Assembly: GCA_934630515.1 (NCBI GenBank)
Contig: CAKTVV010000018.1
Span: forward strand, 1 to 61,433
Direction of reading: 5' to 3'
DNA: 61,433 bases
Source of the DNA: an uncultured Eubacteriales bacterium
GTDB taxonomy: Bacteria > Bacillota > Clostridia > Oscillospirales > Acutalibacteraceae
Positions 34,310-43,706 of this stretch are shown piece after piece; within the stretch, counting starts at the first letter, position 1, and every line of letters starts with the position of its first letter. Made by a program: the position numbers and the translations under genes. Under the pieces are notes generated by a model. It was not told the origin of the DNA and did no database searches. It saw only the letters and a list, made by a program, of their open reading frames with translations.

Positions 34310-35056
34310 CTACAACATCTCCATGGCCCGACGGATACCCTCCGCCGGTTTATCCTCAAAATGCTTGTTTCTATCTCGCAGCTGTTCAAAAACGGCAAAA
34401 TACCGTCGCCCGAACACATAGAGCGAGTGGGCGCTGAAATGCAGGTTATCCGGGTTGGCGGTCAGTCCCTCGGCGCAGACAAATCCGGTCATCGGCTGGG
34501 TGGCAGCGATCTGACGCAGCGCCGCATTAACCTTGTCATAGTGTGCCAAATCGGCATCCAACGGACAATCCGCCAGAAAGCTCCCCAAGCCGCCCAGCAG
34601 GAAAGGAACGTTATACAGCTCCAATTGCCTGCGCAGCTCCGCCAAGAGCGCTGTACATTTCTCCGCATACACGGCGTTCAGCGATGCGGCGCAATCGGCC
34701 TCCCCCTGATGCCACAGCACTCCGGCAATGGTGGAGGTGCGCTGCGCCAGCCGGGCAGAATACACCGCATGATCGAACAGCAGCCCGCCCGGCTGCCATT
34801 GCTCAAGGCTGGTGCCGCCGTCGGCGCAGGGAATCAGTCCCACATCAACGCCGTAGGTCTGCGCATACTGCTCGGCAAAACTCTCCGCCAGATTCACCCC
34901 GGAAAAGGAACGATCGGGATTGATAGGACGGAACATAGGCTGCCAGCGGCCGTTACGCAGAATCTTGATGTGCGCCGTGTCGATGGTCTCGGCTTCATCG
35001 AGCGATCCACGTCCGGCCATATTGGATTGCCCGATCATCAAAAACGAATGGATCAT
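34310..35056 (-). CDS. SASA-family carbohydrate acetylesterase
   Basis: The 248-residue protein starts at ATG 35054-35056 after AGGGGAG. It has the SGNH-type nucleophile motif GQSNMAGRG near residue 8, GVLWHQGEAD (~112) and the catalytic Asp/His block DNLHFSAHSLYVFGRRYF (~210), as in sialate O-acetylesterase/acetylxylan esterase family PF03629. There is no signal peptide, so it should de-acetylate imported oligosaccharides in the cytoplasm. It has its own promoter and is divergent from the YesN regulator gene. Exact substrate unknown. Confidence 0.85.
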   Translation of the reverse strand: MIHSFLMIGQSNMAGRGSLDEAETIDTAHIKILRNGRWQPMFRPINPDRSFSGVNLAESFAEQYAQTYGVDVGLIPCADGGTSLEQWQPGGLLFDHAVYSARLAQRTSTIAGVLWHQGEADCAASLNAVYAEKCTALLAELRRQLELYNVPFLLGGLGSFLADCPLDADLAHYDKVNAALRQIAATQPMTGFVCAEGLTANPDNLHFSAHSLYVFGRRYFAVFEQLRDRNKHFEDKPAEGIRRAMEML

Positions 35057-35097
35057 TGGTTTTCTCCCCTGCTACACAATACTTTCCGATTTCTTTT

Positions 35098-35125
35098 ATT
35101 GTAACAGAATGGCGGCATCCGTCAA
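35098..35125 (-). promoter_or_regulatory. Promoter of the SASA acetylesterase gene
   Basis: On the minus strand TTGACG (35120-35125) and TACAAT (35098-35103) are separated by 16 bp, 42 bp before the start codon. Confidence 0.6.
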
Positions 35126-35239
35126 GCGATAAACGGAATTCGGTCCGAAAAGTGACAAAAAAGGCGGGAATACTAAAATTCGGATTGTCGTAATTCGGGT
35201 GTGTGATTGTTCCATATCCGTCTTTTTGCTATTGTTCTA

Positions 35240-35268
35240 TTGAATAAGTGCAATCGTTTTGGTAAAAT
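35240..35268 (+). promoter_or_regulatory. Promoter of the YesN-like regulator gene
   Basis: TTGAAT (35240-35245) and TAAAAT (35263-35268) are separated by 17 bp, followed by a leader of about 60 bp with an AGAGGGGG ribosome site at 35317-35323. Confidence 0.6.
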
Positions 35269-35331
35269 AACATAAAATCGTAGATGTGCGGTCTAGCCGA
35301 TTTATGAAATCGGAAAGAGGGGGCGGTTGCA

Positions 35332-36858
35332 ATCAATCTGCTGATCGTAGACGACGACAAGCTGTTTATCATGAAGACCATCGAAGGGATCGACTGGGAA
35401 AGCATCGGGATCCACCGTGTTTTCTCTGCCGAAAACATCAAGCAGGCATTGGATGTTCTGAACACATTTTCCATCGACATTATCGCAACGGATGTGGAGA
35501 TGCCTATGGGCAGCGGTCTGGAGCTACTGGAGTGGCTGTCGGAGCATCAGTATCCGGCGGAAACGCTGGTGATCTCCGGCTACGCCCATTTTACGTACGC
35601 CCAAAGGGCGATCGAATACGGCAGCCGACGGTACTTGCTCAAGCCCCTGTCCTGCAAGGAATTCAGTCTGGTACTGGCGGAGATCGTGCAGGAGCGGACA
35701 AGTCGAAACAGCTCGTCAGGATTGATGCAAAGCGGACAGGATGTGCTGCACGCTCCCCGGACGGAGGCTTTCATCGCGCGGTTGAGCGAAAAGCCGTCGG
35801 CGGCGCAGGCTGACATCCGCTATTTTCTGATACAGCTGAGACTGTCGCTGGCAGAAGAACCCGACGAGACCCGATCCAGGCTTCGTACCCACATTGTGCA
35901 GAGCGTAATTCTGGAGATGTTTGAGAAAAGCGTCTTTACGCCGGAGAATATCTGTATGGATCCGCCGCGGGATTGGTCGCTGATCGTAAGCGGGCCGGCG
36001 GAACCGGCGGTGCTGGAGGAAGTTTTCGAAAGGATCCAAACCTATTTAGAGGAAACGGCGCATCTGCCCGGCTGCGTCTATATCAGCGCTCCCACTGCGG
36101 TCGGAGAGCTGAAAGAGCGGCATACGCAATTTACGGATTTTTGCGGGCAATGTCTGTATATCGAACACACGATCCTCCGGCAGGATGAATGGTCGGAGGC
36201 GACAGACACGGCGGGCACACCGTTGAATGCGGATGCGCTAACCGAACTATTGCAGGCCGGCGAGTTTGATTCCGCCATCGGTCGGCTCAATGCGTATGTG
36301 GATGATCTGGTGCACCAAAAACGGGCGACCAAGCCGCAGATACGCAGGCTGACCGACGAGCTGCTGCGGATCGTGCGGTCCATGCTGGACAGCTATGGCG
36401 TCGATGCCGACGAGATCGGCATCGACGGGCTGTTTCGGGATACGCCGGTCAGCCTGGCGGCGCTGAAAAAGGCGATCCAGAGCCTGATCGAAAAGCTCAA
36501 GGAGGCTACCAACACCGAGACCAAGCGAAAAAAGCTGGTGGCGGTGATCCGGCAGTATATCGACGAGCATTTGGATGAGGAGCTGAACCGGAAAAGTCTC
36601 GCCAACCGGTTCTTTTTTTCGGAGGACTATCTGGCGCGGGTGTTTAAGCAGGAGACCGGCGAGAACATCTCGGATTATATCATTGAGCGGCGCATCCGGC
36701 GGGCGGAGCGCTATCTGCGCGAAACGGAGCTGCCTATCGGTACGGTGGCAATTCGGGTGGGATATAACAACTTTTCCTATTTCAGCAAAAAGTTCAAGGA
36801 ATTAACGGGAAACTCCCCTAACGAATATCGCTATGCCCACAGAACTTCCGGAAAATAG
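35332..36858 (+). CDS. YesN-like response regulator (receiver plus AraC HTH), unusual start
   Basis: The receiver domain begins INLLIVDDDKLF, whose aspartates form the metal pocket, and has the phosphoacceptor in IIATDVEMP and a signalling Ser/Lys pair (VISGYAHF, LLKPLS). A linker (~170-385) is followed by two AraC-type HTH motifs (residues ~420-505). The first ATG in frame (35371) would delete the acidic pocket. No ATG, GTG or TTG exists between the upstream stop (35305-35307) and 35371; the codon at ideal distance from AGAGGGGG is ATC at 35332. So either a rare ATC start or a mutation is present. It should be phosphorylated by the YesM-like kinase at 40600-42354 and activate the plus-strand operon. 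Confidence 0.85.
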   Translation: MNLLIVDDDKLFIMKTIEGIDWESIGIHRVFSAENIKQALDVLNTFSIDIIATDVEMPMGSGLELLEWLSEHQYPAETLVISGYAHFTYAQRAIEYGSRRYLLKPLSCKEFSLVLAEIVQERTSRNSSSGLMQSGQDVLHAPRTEAFIARLSEKPSAAQADIRYFLIQLRLSLAEEPDETRSRLRTHIVQSVILEMFEKSVFTPENICMDPPRDWSLIVSGPAEPAVLEEVFERIQTYLEETAHLPGCVYISAPTAVGELKERHTQFTDFCGQCLYIEHTILRQDEWSEATDTAGTPLNADALTELLQAGEFDSAIGRLNAYVDDLVHQKRATKPQIRRLTDELLRIVRSMLDSYGVDADEIGIDGLFRDTPVSLAALKKAIQSLIEKLKEATNTETKRKKLVAVIRQYIDEHLDEELNRKSLANRFFFSEDYLARVFKQETGENISDYIIERRIRRAERYLRETELPIGTVAIRVGYNNFSYFSKKFKELTGNSPNEYRYAHRTSGK

Positions 36859-36932
36859 CTTCTCATCGATGAATGTTATACAAAAATCAAATAAAATGAC
36901 GGAATATTTTTAACAAATGTCGTAATAATTGC

Positions 36933-36961
36933 TTGTTTATGCCGATGAAAACCGGTATAAA
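36933..36961 (+). promoter_or_regulatory. Promoter of the system 3 transporter/beta-helix operon
   Basis: TTGTTT (36933-36938) and TATAAA (36956-36961) are separated by 17 bp, 35 bp before the TTG start of the first permease. The preceding 75 bp are AT-rich and are the likely site for YesN binding. Confidence 0.65.
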
Positions 36962-36996
36962 TATCGTAGAAACACTGGGAAGGGGCGTACACATTC

Positions 36997-37941
36997 TTGA
37001 AAGACGATGTTCTTTTGCTGAAACGAAAAGGGCCCAGCGCGTGGTCACGCATCAATAAAAGCAAAGGCTTGTATCTGCTGCTGCTGCCCTCGCTGGTCTT
37101 TATGATCCTGTTTATCTATGTGCCGATGTACGGTGTGCTGATGGCCTTTCAGGACTATAATCCCACTCTGGGGATCAGCGGCAGTCAATGGGTGGGATTG
37201 GCGAATTTTATCTCTTACTTCAAATCCTGGCAGTTTGTGCGGACGCTGCGCAACACCCTGACGATCAGCCTTACCAGCATTGTGCTGTCTTTTCCGCTGC
37301 CCATTCTGCTGGCGCTGATATGCAATCAGCTGCAAGCCAAATTCTATAAGAAGTTCTTTCAGGTGTCCACCTATCTGCCCCACTTCATTTCCACGGTGGT
37401 TATGTGCGGCATGATCATTCTGTTCACCTCCCCCAACAGCGGCATCATCCCCAGATTGTTCCGCTATATCGGGGTGGAATTTCCGAACATCATGGGTACC
37501 AGCTCGCCCCTCTCCTTTGCGCTGCTGTATGTGATCACCGGCATCTGGCAGCATCTGGGGTGGGACAGCATCCTGTATGTGGCGGCGCTGTCCTCCATTG
37601 ATCCTACATACTATGAGGCGGCGTCGCTGGACGGCGCCTCCAAATGGCAGAAGCTGCGATATATTGATCTGCCGTCGCTGATGCCGACCATCAGCATCCA
37701 GTTCATTCTCAAGTGCGGAGGCTTGCTGGGTGTGGGCTTTGAGAAGGTGTTCCTGCTGCAAAACAGCATGAACCTCCCGGCCAGCGAGATCATTTCCACC
37801 TATGTGTATAAGCTGGGCATCGTTGGCAGCGCTTTCGGTCAGTCCGCCGCCATCGGGCTGATCAATAATGTGGTGGGTCTGTGCATCCTGCTGATCGTGA
37901 ATAAGATCTGCGCCAAGCTGCAGGGCACCTCGCTGCTGTAA
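36997..37941 (+). CDS. CUT1 sugar ABC transporter permease (system 3, LplB-like)
   Basis: TTG 36997 follows GGGAAGGGG. The 314-residue product has the LplB pattern: SKGLYLLLLPSLVFMILFIYVPMYGVLMAFQDYNP near the N-terminus and about six membrane helices. Its EAA loop is YEAASLDGASKWQKLRYIDLP. LplB/YtcP systems in Bacillus-type bacteria import complex oligosaccharides, including rhamnogalacturonan fragments (yes genes). It partners with the next permease and the lipoprotein at 38950-40524. Confidence 0.9.
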   Translation: MKDDVLLLKRKGPSAWSRINKSKGLYLLLLPSLVFMILFIYVPMYGVLMAFQDYNPTLGISGSQWVGLANFISYFKSWQFVRTLRNTLTISLTSIVLSFPLPILLALICNQLQAKFYKKFFQVSTYLPHFISTVVMCGMIILFTSPNSGIIPRLFRYIGVEFPNIMGTSSPLSFALLYVITGIWQHLGWDSILYVAALSSIDPTYYEAASLDGASKWQKLRYIDLPSLMPTISIQFILKCGGLLGVGFEKVFLLQNSMNLPASEIISTYVYKLGIVGSAFGQSAAIGLINNVVGLCILLIVNKICAKLQGTSLL

Positions 37942-37995
37942 AAAACCCGGACAGTGCCCAAAAACGACTGTGTATGAAGGGAGATCGTTGCGCTC

Positions 37996-38910
37996 GTGAA
38001 TACCGCTGAGACAAACACCCGCAAGGGACATATCCGCAAGTCCAAGTCCGATAAGATATACGACATCATTGTGTATGCGATCATCACGATCCTGCTAATA
38101 CTCGTGCTGTATCCCATGTATTTCGTGCTGATTGCTTCTTTCAGCGATCCGACCGCCGTATCGGCGGGCGAGGTGGTGCTGTGGCCCAAGGGGTTTTCTC
38201 TGGCCGGCTATCAGCAGCTCCTGCAATTCAAGAACATCTGGATCGGCTATCGCAACACCATATTCTACGCCCTGTTCGGCACACTGTGTATGCTGGCGGT
38301 AAATATCCCCGCCGGGTATGCGCTATCCAGAGCGGATATGTACGGACGGAAATTTCTGAAGGTGCTGTACATCATCCCCATGTTCTTCGGCGGCGGATTG
38401 ATCCCCACCTATCTGACCATCAAGAGTTATGGTATGCTGGATACGGTGTGGGCGCTGATCCTGCCCAGTTCCATCTCCATCTATTATATTATTGTGGCAC
38501 GCTCCTTCTTCACCACCAGTATTCCGAATGAGCTGTGGGAGGCGGCGCAGATCGACGGCGTGGGTAACATCGGATACTTTTTCCGCATCGTGCTGCCCCT
38601 TTCTAAAGCGATCATCGCCGTGGTGGCGCTGTGGAGCGCCGTGGGCTTCTGGAATTCCTATTTCAGCGCCATGATCTATATCCGCAACCCCGACCTGAAA
38701 CCCTTGCAGCTGGTGATGCGCTCCATTCTGATCCAGAGCCAGACCGCCAGCACGATGCTCACCGGCACAGCGGCGGCGGAGGCGATGAAAATGTCGGAGC
38801 TGATCAAATATGCGTCGATCATCGTTTCGTCTCTGCCGGTTATGTGCCTGTATCCCTTTGTGCAGAAGTATTTCAACAAGGGCGTGATGATCGGTTCGCT
38901 GAAGGGCTGA
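37996..38910 (+). CDS. CUT1 sugar ABC transporter permease (system 3, YtcP/LplC-like)
   Basis: GTG 37996 opens a 304-residue protein with the YtcP/LplC signature (LYPMYFVLIASFSDPTAV, IPMFFGGGLIPTYLTIKSYGML) and EAA loop ELWEAAQIDGVGNIGYFFRIVLP. About six membrane helices. It is co-transcribed with the LplB-like permease 54 bp upstream. Confidence 0.9.
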   Translation: MNTAETNTRKGHIRKSKSDKIYDIIVYAIITILLILVLYPMYFVLIASFSDPTAVSAGEVVLWPKGFSLAGYQQLLQFKNIWIGYRNTIFYALFGTLCMLAVNIPAGYALSRADMYGRKFLKVLYIIPMFFGGGLIPTYLTIKSYGMLDTVWALILPSSISIYYIIVARSFFTTSIPNELWEAAQIDGVGNIGYFFRIVLPLSKAIIAVVALWSAVGFWNSYFSAMIYIRNPDLKPLQLVMRSILIQSQTASTMLTGTAAAEAMKMSELIKYASIIVSSLPVMCLYPFVQKYFNKGVMIGSLKG

Positions 38911-38949
38911 CCGTGTGTACGATATATCAACAAAATAGGAGGAACCACG

Positions 38950-40524
38950 ATGAAACACTGTAAGAAACCTCTGGCATTGCTTTTGGCGGCGATCATGCTG
39001 CTGGGCGTTGTCTCCTGCGGAAAAGCGGGAACGAATGACAAAACCGATAAGGACGCCAACACCTTCCATATTGTGACGGTGCGTCTGAACGATGTGTGGC
39101 CCACCGACTTCCTCAACGAGGGCATTATGCAGCAGGTGGCGGACAAATACGGCGTGAAGATCAAGTGGGATATTTATACCCAGAACGACTGGGCAGAGCA
39201 GAAAAACCTGATGTTTGCCACACCGGAGGACCTGCCGGACGCCTTCCTCGGTTCCACCTGTCTGACCCCCTCCGATATGATCGCCTATACCGACCAGTTC
39301 GTGGAGCTGACGGATTACATCGCCAAGGATATGCCCAACCTCAGCAAAATTCTCGCCGAGGATGCGGAGCTGAAGACCACCATGACCTCGCGGGACGGCA
39401 AAATTTACAGCCTGGGAAAAAAGCTGTTCTTCCGTCCGGCGGCCGCCAACGTCCCTTTCATCAATAAGACCTGGCTGGATCGGCTGGGCTTAAAGGTGCC
39501 GAACACCTATAAGGAGCTGCAGGCGGTGCTGCAGGCCTTTAAGGATCAGGACGCTGACGGCGACGGCAATTCCAACAATGAGATCCCCTATTCCTATTGC
39601 GGCAGCCTGCTGATGGACAGCCGGCATATTCTGGCTCCCTTCGGCATTGTCACCAGCCGTGCCGGTAACTATATGTCTCTGGACAATAACGGCGATCCTT
39701 TCTATATGCCCGCCTCCAATCAATATAAGCAGGCGGTCGCCTGGATGCACGATCTGTATCAGAGCGGTGTCATCGACAAAGAGCATTTCACCCAGACGGA
39801 AACTATGTTCAAATCCAAGCTGCAGGCCGCAGGCGGTTCCAAGATCGGGTATACCTTCGGCTGGACCTCCTCGGTGGCGGGCGCCAATGCCGACGAGTTC
39901 GTGCCGATTGCGGCGGTCGAGGGTCCGGACGGGAACCGGTATGTGGAGTCCGACCCCTCCTATCTGGATATCAGCGACCGGGAGCTGGTGGTGACGAAGC
40001 AGTGCGCCAACGTGGATCTGCTGCTGCAGTGGGCGGATGAATTCTACACGGATCTGGTGTCGCTGCAGACCTACTACGGCTCTATTCCCAATCAGGTGAC
40101 GGATAACGGCGACGGCACCTATTCCGTGATCGAGGCCACCGGCGATACCTCCAACGATGCCGTGGCCTGGTCCAATTCCCTGCGGGATTACGGCCCCAAA
40201 TATATGTCCGAGGAATTCCAGAAGAAGGTGACCCTGCCCACCAGCAGCGGCGACGGCCAGAAGCTGGCGGAGGATGTGAATTCCCAATACGCCAAGGCGA
40301 CCTTCCCGATGGTCAAGCTGACAAAGGAGCAATATACCGACCTGGGTATGATCTCCTCGGATATTACTTCCTATGTGGAATCCAAGTATGCCCATTGGGT
40401 CGTGAACGGCGGTGTGGAAAAGGAATGGGACGGCTACATTGCCCAGCTCAAAGAGATGGGGATGGATAAGATGGTGTCCTATTACCTGGACGCCTATGAC
40501 TACTACAAGAGCACCAACAAGTAA
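38950..40524 (+). CDS. LipO/YtcQ-like sugar-binding lipoprotein (system 3)
   Basis: ATG 38950 follows AGGAGG. The 524-residue product has a lipoprotein signal with lipobox (LLGVVSC) and a family 1 solute-binding fold: NDWAEQKNLMFATPEDLPDAFLGS, DGKIYSLGKK, NKTWLDRLGLKVPNTYKELQAVLQAF. It contains a Ca-binding-like DQDADGDGNSNNE loop typical of LipO-type proteins. It delivers oligosaccharides to the two permeases just upstream. Confidence 0.9.
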   Translation: MKHCKKPLALLLAAIMLLGVVSCGKAGTNDKTDKDANTFHIVTVRLNDVWPTDFLNEGIMQQVADKYGVKIKWDIYTQNDWAEQKNLMFATPEDLPDAFLGSTCLTPSDMIAYTDQFVELTDYIAKDMPNLSKILAEDAELKTTMTSRDGKIYSLGKKLFFRPAAANVPFINKTWLDRLGLKVPNTYKELQAVLQAFKDQDADGDGNSNNEIPYSYCGSLLMDSRHILAPFGIVTSRAGNYMSLDNNGDPFYMPASNQYKQAVAWMHDLYQSGVIDKEHFTQTETMFKSKLQAAGGSKIGYTFGWTSSVAGANADEFVPIAAVEGPDGNRYVESDPSYLDISDRELVVTKQCANVDLLLQWADEFYTDLVSLQTYYGSIPNQVTDNGDGTYSVIEATGDTSNDAVAWSNSLRDYGPKYMSEEFQKKVTLPTSSGDGQKLAEDVNSQYAKATFPMVKLTKEQYTDLGMISSDITSYVESKYAHWVVNGGVEKEWDGYIAQLKEMGMDKMVSYYLDAYDYYKSTNK

Positions 40525-40599
40525 TATATAGGGCGCGGCGGCGTTGCCGATGCCCTGTGGCTCGGTGCGCCGTTCTCCTGCGTGCGGAGAGGGAATTCT

Positions 40600-42354
40600 A
40601 TGAAAATCAGGCGGAATATCGGTATCAAAACAGTCACGGTCATTGTGTGGGTCGCGGTGTTTTTGTCGCTGTGCGTGACCTGTTCCGTCCTGTTTTTGAA
40701 CACATATTATACCCAACAGATTGCCTATGACTGCCTGATGGATAAGACGAACCTCTATATGAAGGTGTTGAATAAAAACATCTGGAAGGTTACGCAGGAG
40801 ATCAAGCAGTCCCAGCGATACGACGGCAGTCTGATCGGAAATATTCCCGATGACGCCTCACCTCAGGATACCCAATACTATCCCCTGTGGCATCAGATGG
40901 CGGAATACAATTTCAAAAAAGCCATTGTGGTGGATGAAAAATACGCCTTTTTTGAGTATAACCGCACGGCCGATCTGCTGCTCTACGAGGATGCCGTGTA
41001 TTTTGCCGATTCAGAGAGAAACGAATTCGTGCGCAGCTTTGTCCGGGAACTGAATAGGCGGTACGACGCCGGGATCAACGGCATTGTGTGGAGCTATCTC
41101 CCCATCGGCGGAGAGACCTATCTGTATTGCTGCTTTTCTCAGGGGAATACGGTGGTCGGCTGCGTGATCGACCTAAAGGAGCTGACCCGGGATTTCAACA
41201 TTTCCAACATGGGATACAGCGGCTGCTTTCTGTTTGAGGACGGCGACGGGGTCTATTACCCGTCGGGCGAAACGGAGGAGCTGGAGGACATTGAAGCGCA
41301 TATCCCCGACCTGAGAACAACGGAAAGCAAGATCGGTCCCCGCTATGCCTGGCAGACCTACCGGCTGAATTTTGTGGGCTCGGTCAAGGTGGTCATACAG
41401 CTGTCCTCCGGAGTGCTGGCGCGGAATATGCGGTTGCAGGTCTTTTCCTTTGTGGCGTTTGCGCTGATTCTGGCGATGGTGCTGTATGCGGTGCGGTATT
41501 TCTACAAACGGCTGCTGGTGCCCATGCGCCGATTCACGGAACGGCTGAAGAATCCGGAGCAGGACGTGGCGCTGGACGATAAGGGGCTGGTGGAGCTGAT
41601 CTATGCCGATAGCGAATTCCGCCGGATGTATTCCGAGCTGCAATCGCTGCGCATCAGCCTTTACGAAAAGGAGATCGAAAACCAGTCCGTGATGCTGGAA
41701 TATGCCCAGGAGCAGATCAAGCCCCATTTCTTTCTCAACTGTATGAGCGTGGTGCAGAGCTTGGCTGAATTGCACCACGAGCGGGAGATTGTGCAGATTC
41801 TGGATACCCTGTCGGACTATATGAAATATGTGCTGAAGGACACCTTTCAGATGCGCCGGATCGGGGATGAAGTGGACCATCTGCAGGAATATATGAGCAT
41901 CCAGCAGTTGTGCAAGAAAGGGCAGTTCCGGTACAGCGCCTTTGTGGAGGAGGGGCTGGAGGAATATAAGATCATTCCGCTGCTGCTGCAGGCGTTCGGG
42001 GAGAATTCCGTAAAACACGGACTGGTGCCGGATCGCAGCATCGAGATTGATCTGTACATCACCAAGATGGAGCTGGACGGGCAGAACTATATATACATAG
42101 CGCTTTCCGATACCGGCAACGGCTTTTCGCAGGACATTCTGGACCGCATCGCCCAGGATCAGCCTATTGTATACGGCGGCTGCGAGCATCTGGGGATCCG
42201 GAATACGCTCAAGCGCATCCGTATGGTCTACGGAAACAAAGCGCAGGTGCGACTGAGCAATATGAAAGAACACTATGGCGCCGTTGTCGAGGTGATGCTG
42301 CCGGTCGCGGAGGGGCTGCTTGAAGCCGGGGACGAAAAGGCGCAGAGGGAGTGA
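40600..42354 (+). CDS. YesM-like sensor histidine kinase
   Basis: ATG 40600 is 7 nt after GAGAGGG, giving 584 residues. Two membrane helices (~10-35 and ~285-310) flank an extracellular sensor of about 250 residues. A short HAMP-like segment follows, then the His_kinase domain with the phosphorylated histidine in EQIKPHFFLNCMSVV (near residue 375). The ATPase has an N box (LLQAFGENSVKHG) and G boxes (LSDTGNGF, HLGIRNTLKRI). Unlike usual YesN/YesM pairs, kinase and regulator genes are not adjacent: three transporter genes lie between them. It probably senses an extracellular oligosaccharide. Confidence 0.9.
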   Translation: MKIRRNIGIKTVTVIVWVAVFLSLCVTCSVLFLNTYYTQQIAYDCLMDKTNLYMKVLNKNIWKVTQEIKQSQRYDGSLIGNIPDDASPQDTQYYPLWHQMAEYNFKKAIVVDEKYAFFEYNRTADLLLYEDAVYFADSERNEFVRSFVRELNRRYDAGINGIVWSYLPIGGETYLYCCFSQGNTVVGCVIDLKELTRDFNISNMGYSGCFLFEDGDGVYYPSGETEELEDIEAHIPDLRTTESKIGPRYAWQTYRLNFVGSVKVVIQLSSGVLARNMRLQVFSFVAFALILAMVLYAVRYFYKRLLVPMRRFTERLKNPEQDVALDDKGLVELIYADSEFRRMYSELQSLRISLYEKEIENQSVMLEYAQEQIKPHFFLNCMSVVQSLAELHHEREIVQILDTLSDYMKYVLKDTFQMRRIGDEVDHLQEYMSIQQLCKKGQFRYSAFVEEGLEEYKIIPLLLQAFGENSVKHGLVPDRSIEIDLYITKMELDGQNYIYIALSDTGNGFSQDILDRIAQDQPIVYGGCEHLGIRNTLKRIRMVYGNKAQVRLSNMKEHYGAVVEVMLPVAEGLLEAGDEKAQRE

Positions 42355-42361
42355 ATACAGT

Positions 42362-43660
42362 TTGAAGTATGAGGGGCGCACTTATTATATTTCCCCCGCC
42401 GGGGACGACGGCGCCGACGGACTCTCGCCGGAGCGGGCGTGGAGATCCTTGACGCCGCTCCATCCCGAGACCGGTTATCTGCAAGCGGGCGATACCGTGC
42501 GGTTCGAGCGGGGCGGCGTATACCGGGGCTGCACACGGCTGGTATCCGGTGTGCGGTATGCCGACTATGGGATCGGCACACTGCCGCAGATCTACGGCAG
42601 CCGCCGCAATTATGCTGCGGCGGAGCTGTGGGAAAAAGCCGGCGAAGCCCTGTGGCAGATACGTCTGGACGGCTTGCCGGATGTGGGCAATATCGTTTTC
42701 GACCACGGCAGAGCCTTTGGCATGAAGCGGCTGACGGCGGCATTGCAGGACGATCTGGAGTTTACCCACGATACCGATGCCGGTGTGCTGACCCTCTGCC
42801 TGCGGGCGGGAAATCCCGGTGCGGTGTTCGCCGATATCGAGCTGTGCAGCAACGAGACGATCCTGCGGGGGCAGGCGCACACCACCGATGTGCAGATCGA
42901 GAATCTATGTATCCGTTATGGAGGCGCCCACGGCATCGCTTTCAGCAACGGCGCCGAGCACATCACGGTGCGGGGCTGCGAGATCGGCTATATCGGCGGC
43001 AGTATGCTGGATGAAACGGTGCGCTACGGCAACGGCTTTGAGGTGGTGGATAATTGCCGCCATATTCTGGTGGAAAACAATTATGTCTACCAATGCTACG
43101 ATGCCGGACTGACCCATCAATCCAGCTATCCCCCCGGCTGCATCCAGCGCGACATCGTGTTTCGCCGCAACCACGTGGAGGCGTGCAACTATAACATCGA
43201 ATACTATGTGAGCAGCGAAAACGGCCGGATCGAGGATACAGTGTATGAGGAGAACTATCTGCTAAACGCCGGATACGGCTTCGGCAGCGTGAACCGCATC
43301 GGCAGCAACCCCGGCATGCTGGCGCATATCTGCTGCTATGTGCGCCGGATGCCCAGCCGCAATTTTGTGATCCGCAACAATATATTCGATTCCTCCCGGG
43401 GAAATCTGCTTACCGTCGGCTCCCCCAACGATGCCGGGGGGCTCGGACCGATCATGACCGGAAATTCCTACATACAGAACGCCCGTGAGGAGAGCGCCCC
43501 CGTGGCGCTGCTATACGACAGCGCCGCAGGTCAGCGGGCGGCGCTGACCGCCGCCACGGAAGCAGAGCTGGCGGCAGCCATCCGCCGGGTGGATGCGTCC
43601 CCCCGGTATGTGCATATGCGGTATGAGACCCGCTTTGGCGGAGCCGGAGAGGATATATGA
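42362..43660 (+). CDS. Right-handed parallel beta-helix protein without signal peptide
   Basis: TTG 42362 follows GAGGGA, 7 bp after the kinase stop, giving 432 residues. It opens directly with the family start TYYISPAGDDGADGLSPERAWRSL, then GDTVRFERGGVYRG and QIYGSRRNY. Several helix coils follow (ENLCIRYGGAHGIAFSNGAEHITVRGCEIGYIGGSML, DNCRHILVENNYVYQCYDAGLTHQSSY, RNHVEACNYNIEYYVS). The fold resembles pectate-lyase-like beta-helix enzymes. No signal peptide suggests cytoplasmic action on imported fragments. It is one of three paralogues here (others at 47646-49130 and the C-terminus of 49165-54939). Reaction unknown; conserved acidic and His residues in the coils are the candidates. Confidence 0.75.
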   Translation: MKYEGRTYYISPAGDDGADGLSPERAWRSLTPLHPETGYLQAGDTVRFERGGVYRGCTRLVSGVRYADYGIGTLPQIYGSRRNYAAAELWEKAGEALWQIRLDGLPDVGNIVFDHGRAFGMKRLTAALQDDLEFTHDTDAGVLTLCLRAGNPGAVFADIELCSNETILRGQAHTTDVQIENLCIRYGGAHGIAFSNGAEHITVRGCEIGYIGGSMLDETVRYGNGFEVVDNCRHILVENNYVYQCYDAGLTHQSSYPPGCIQRDIVFRRNHVEACNYNIEYYVSSENGRIEDTVYEENYLLNAGYGFGSVNRIGSNPGMLAHICCYVRRMPSRNFVIRNNIFDSSRGNLLTVGSPNDAGGLGPIMTGNSYIQNAREESAPVALLYDSAAGQRAALTAATEAELAAAIRRVDASPRYVHMRYETRFGGAGEDI

Positions 43661-43706
43661 GTTTTCTGTAAAGGCGTATTTTTGAGAAAGCAGGAGGGTA
43701 TGCGTT

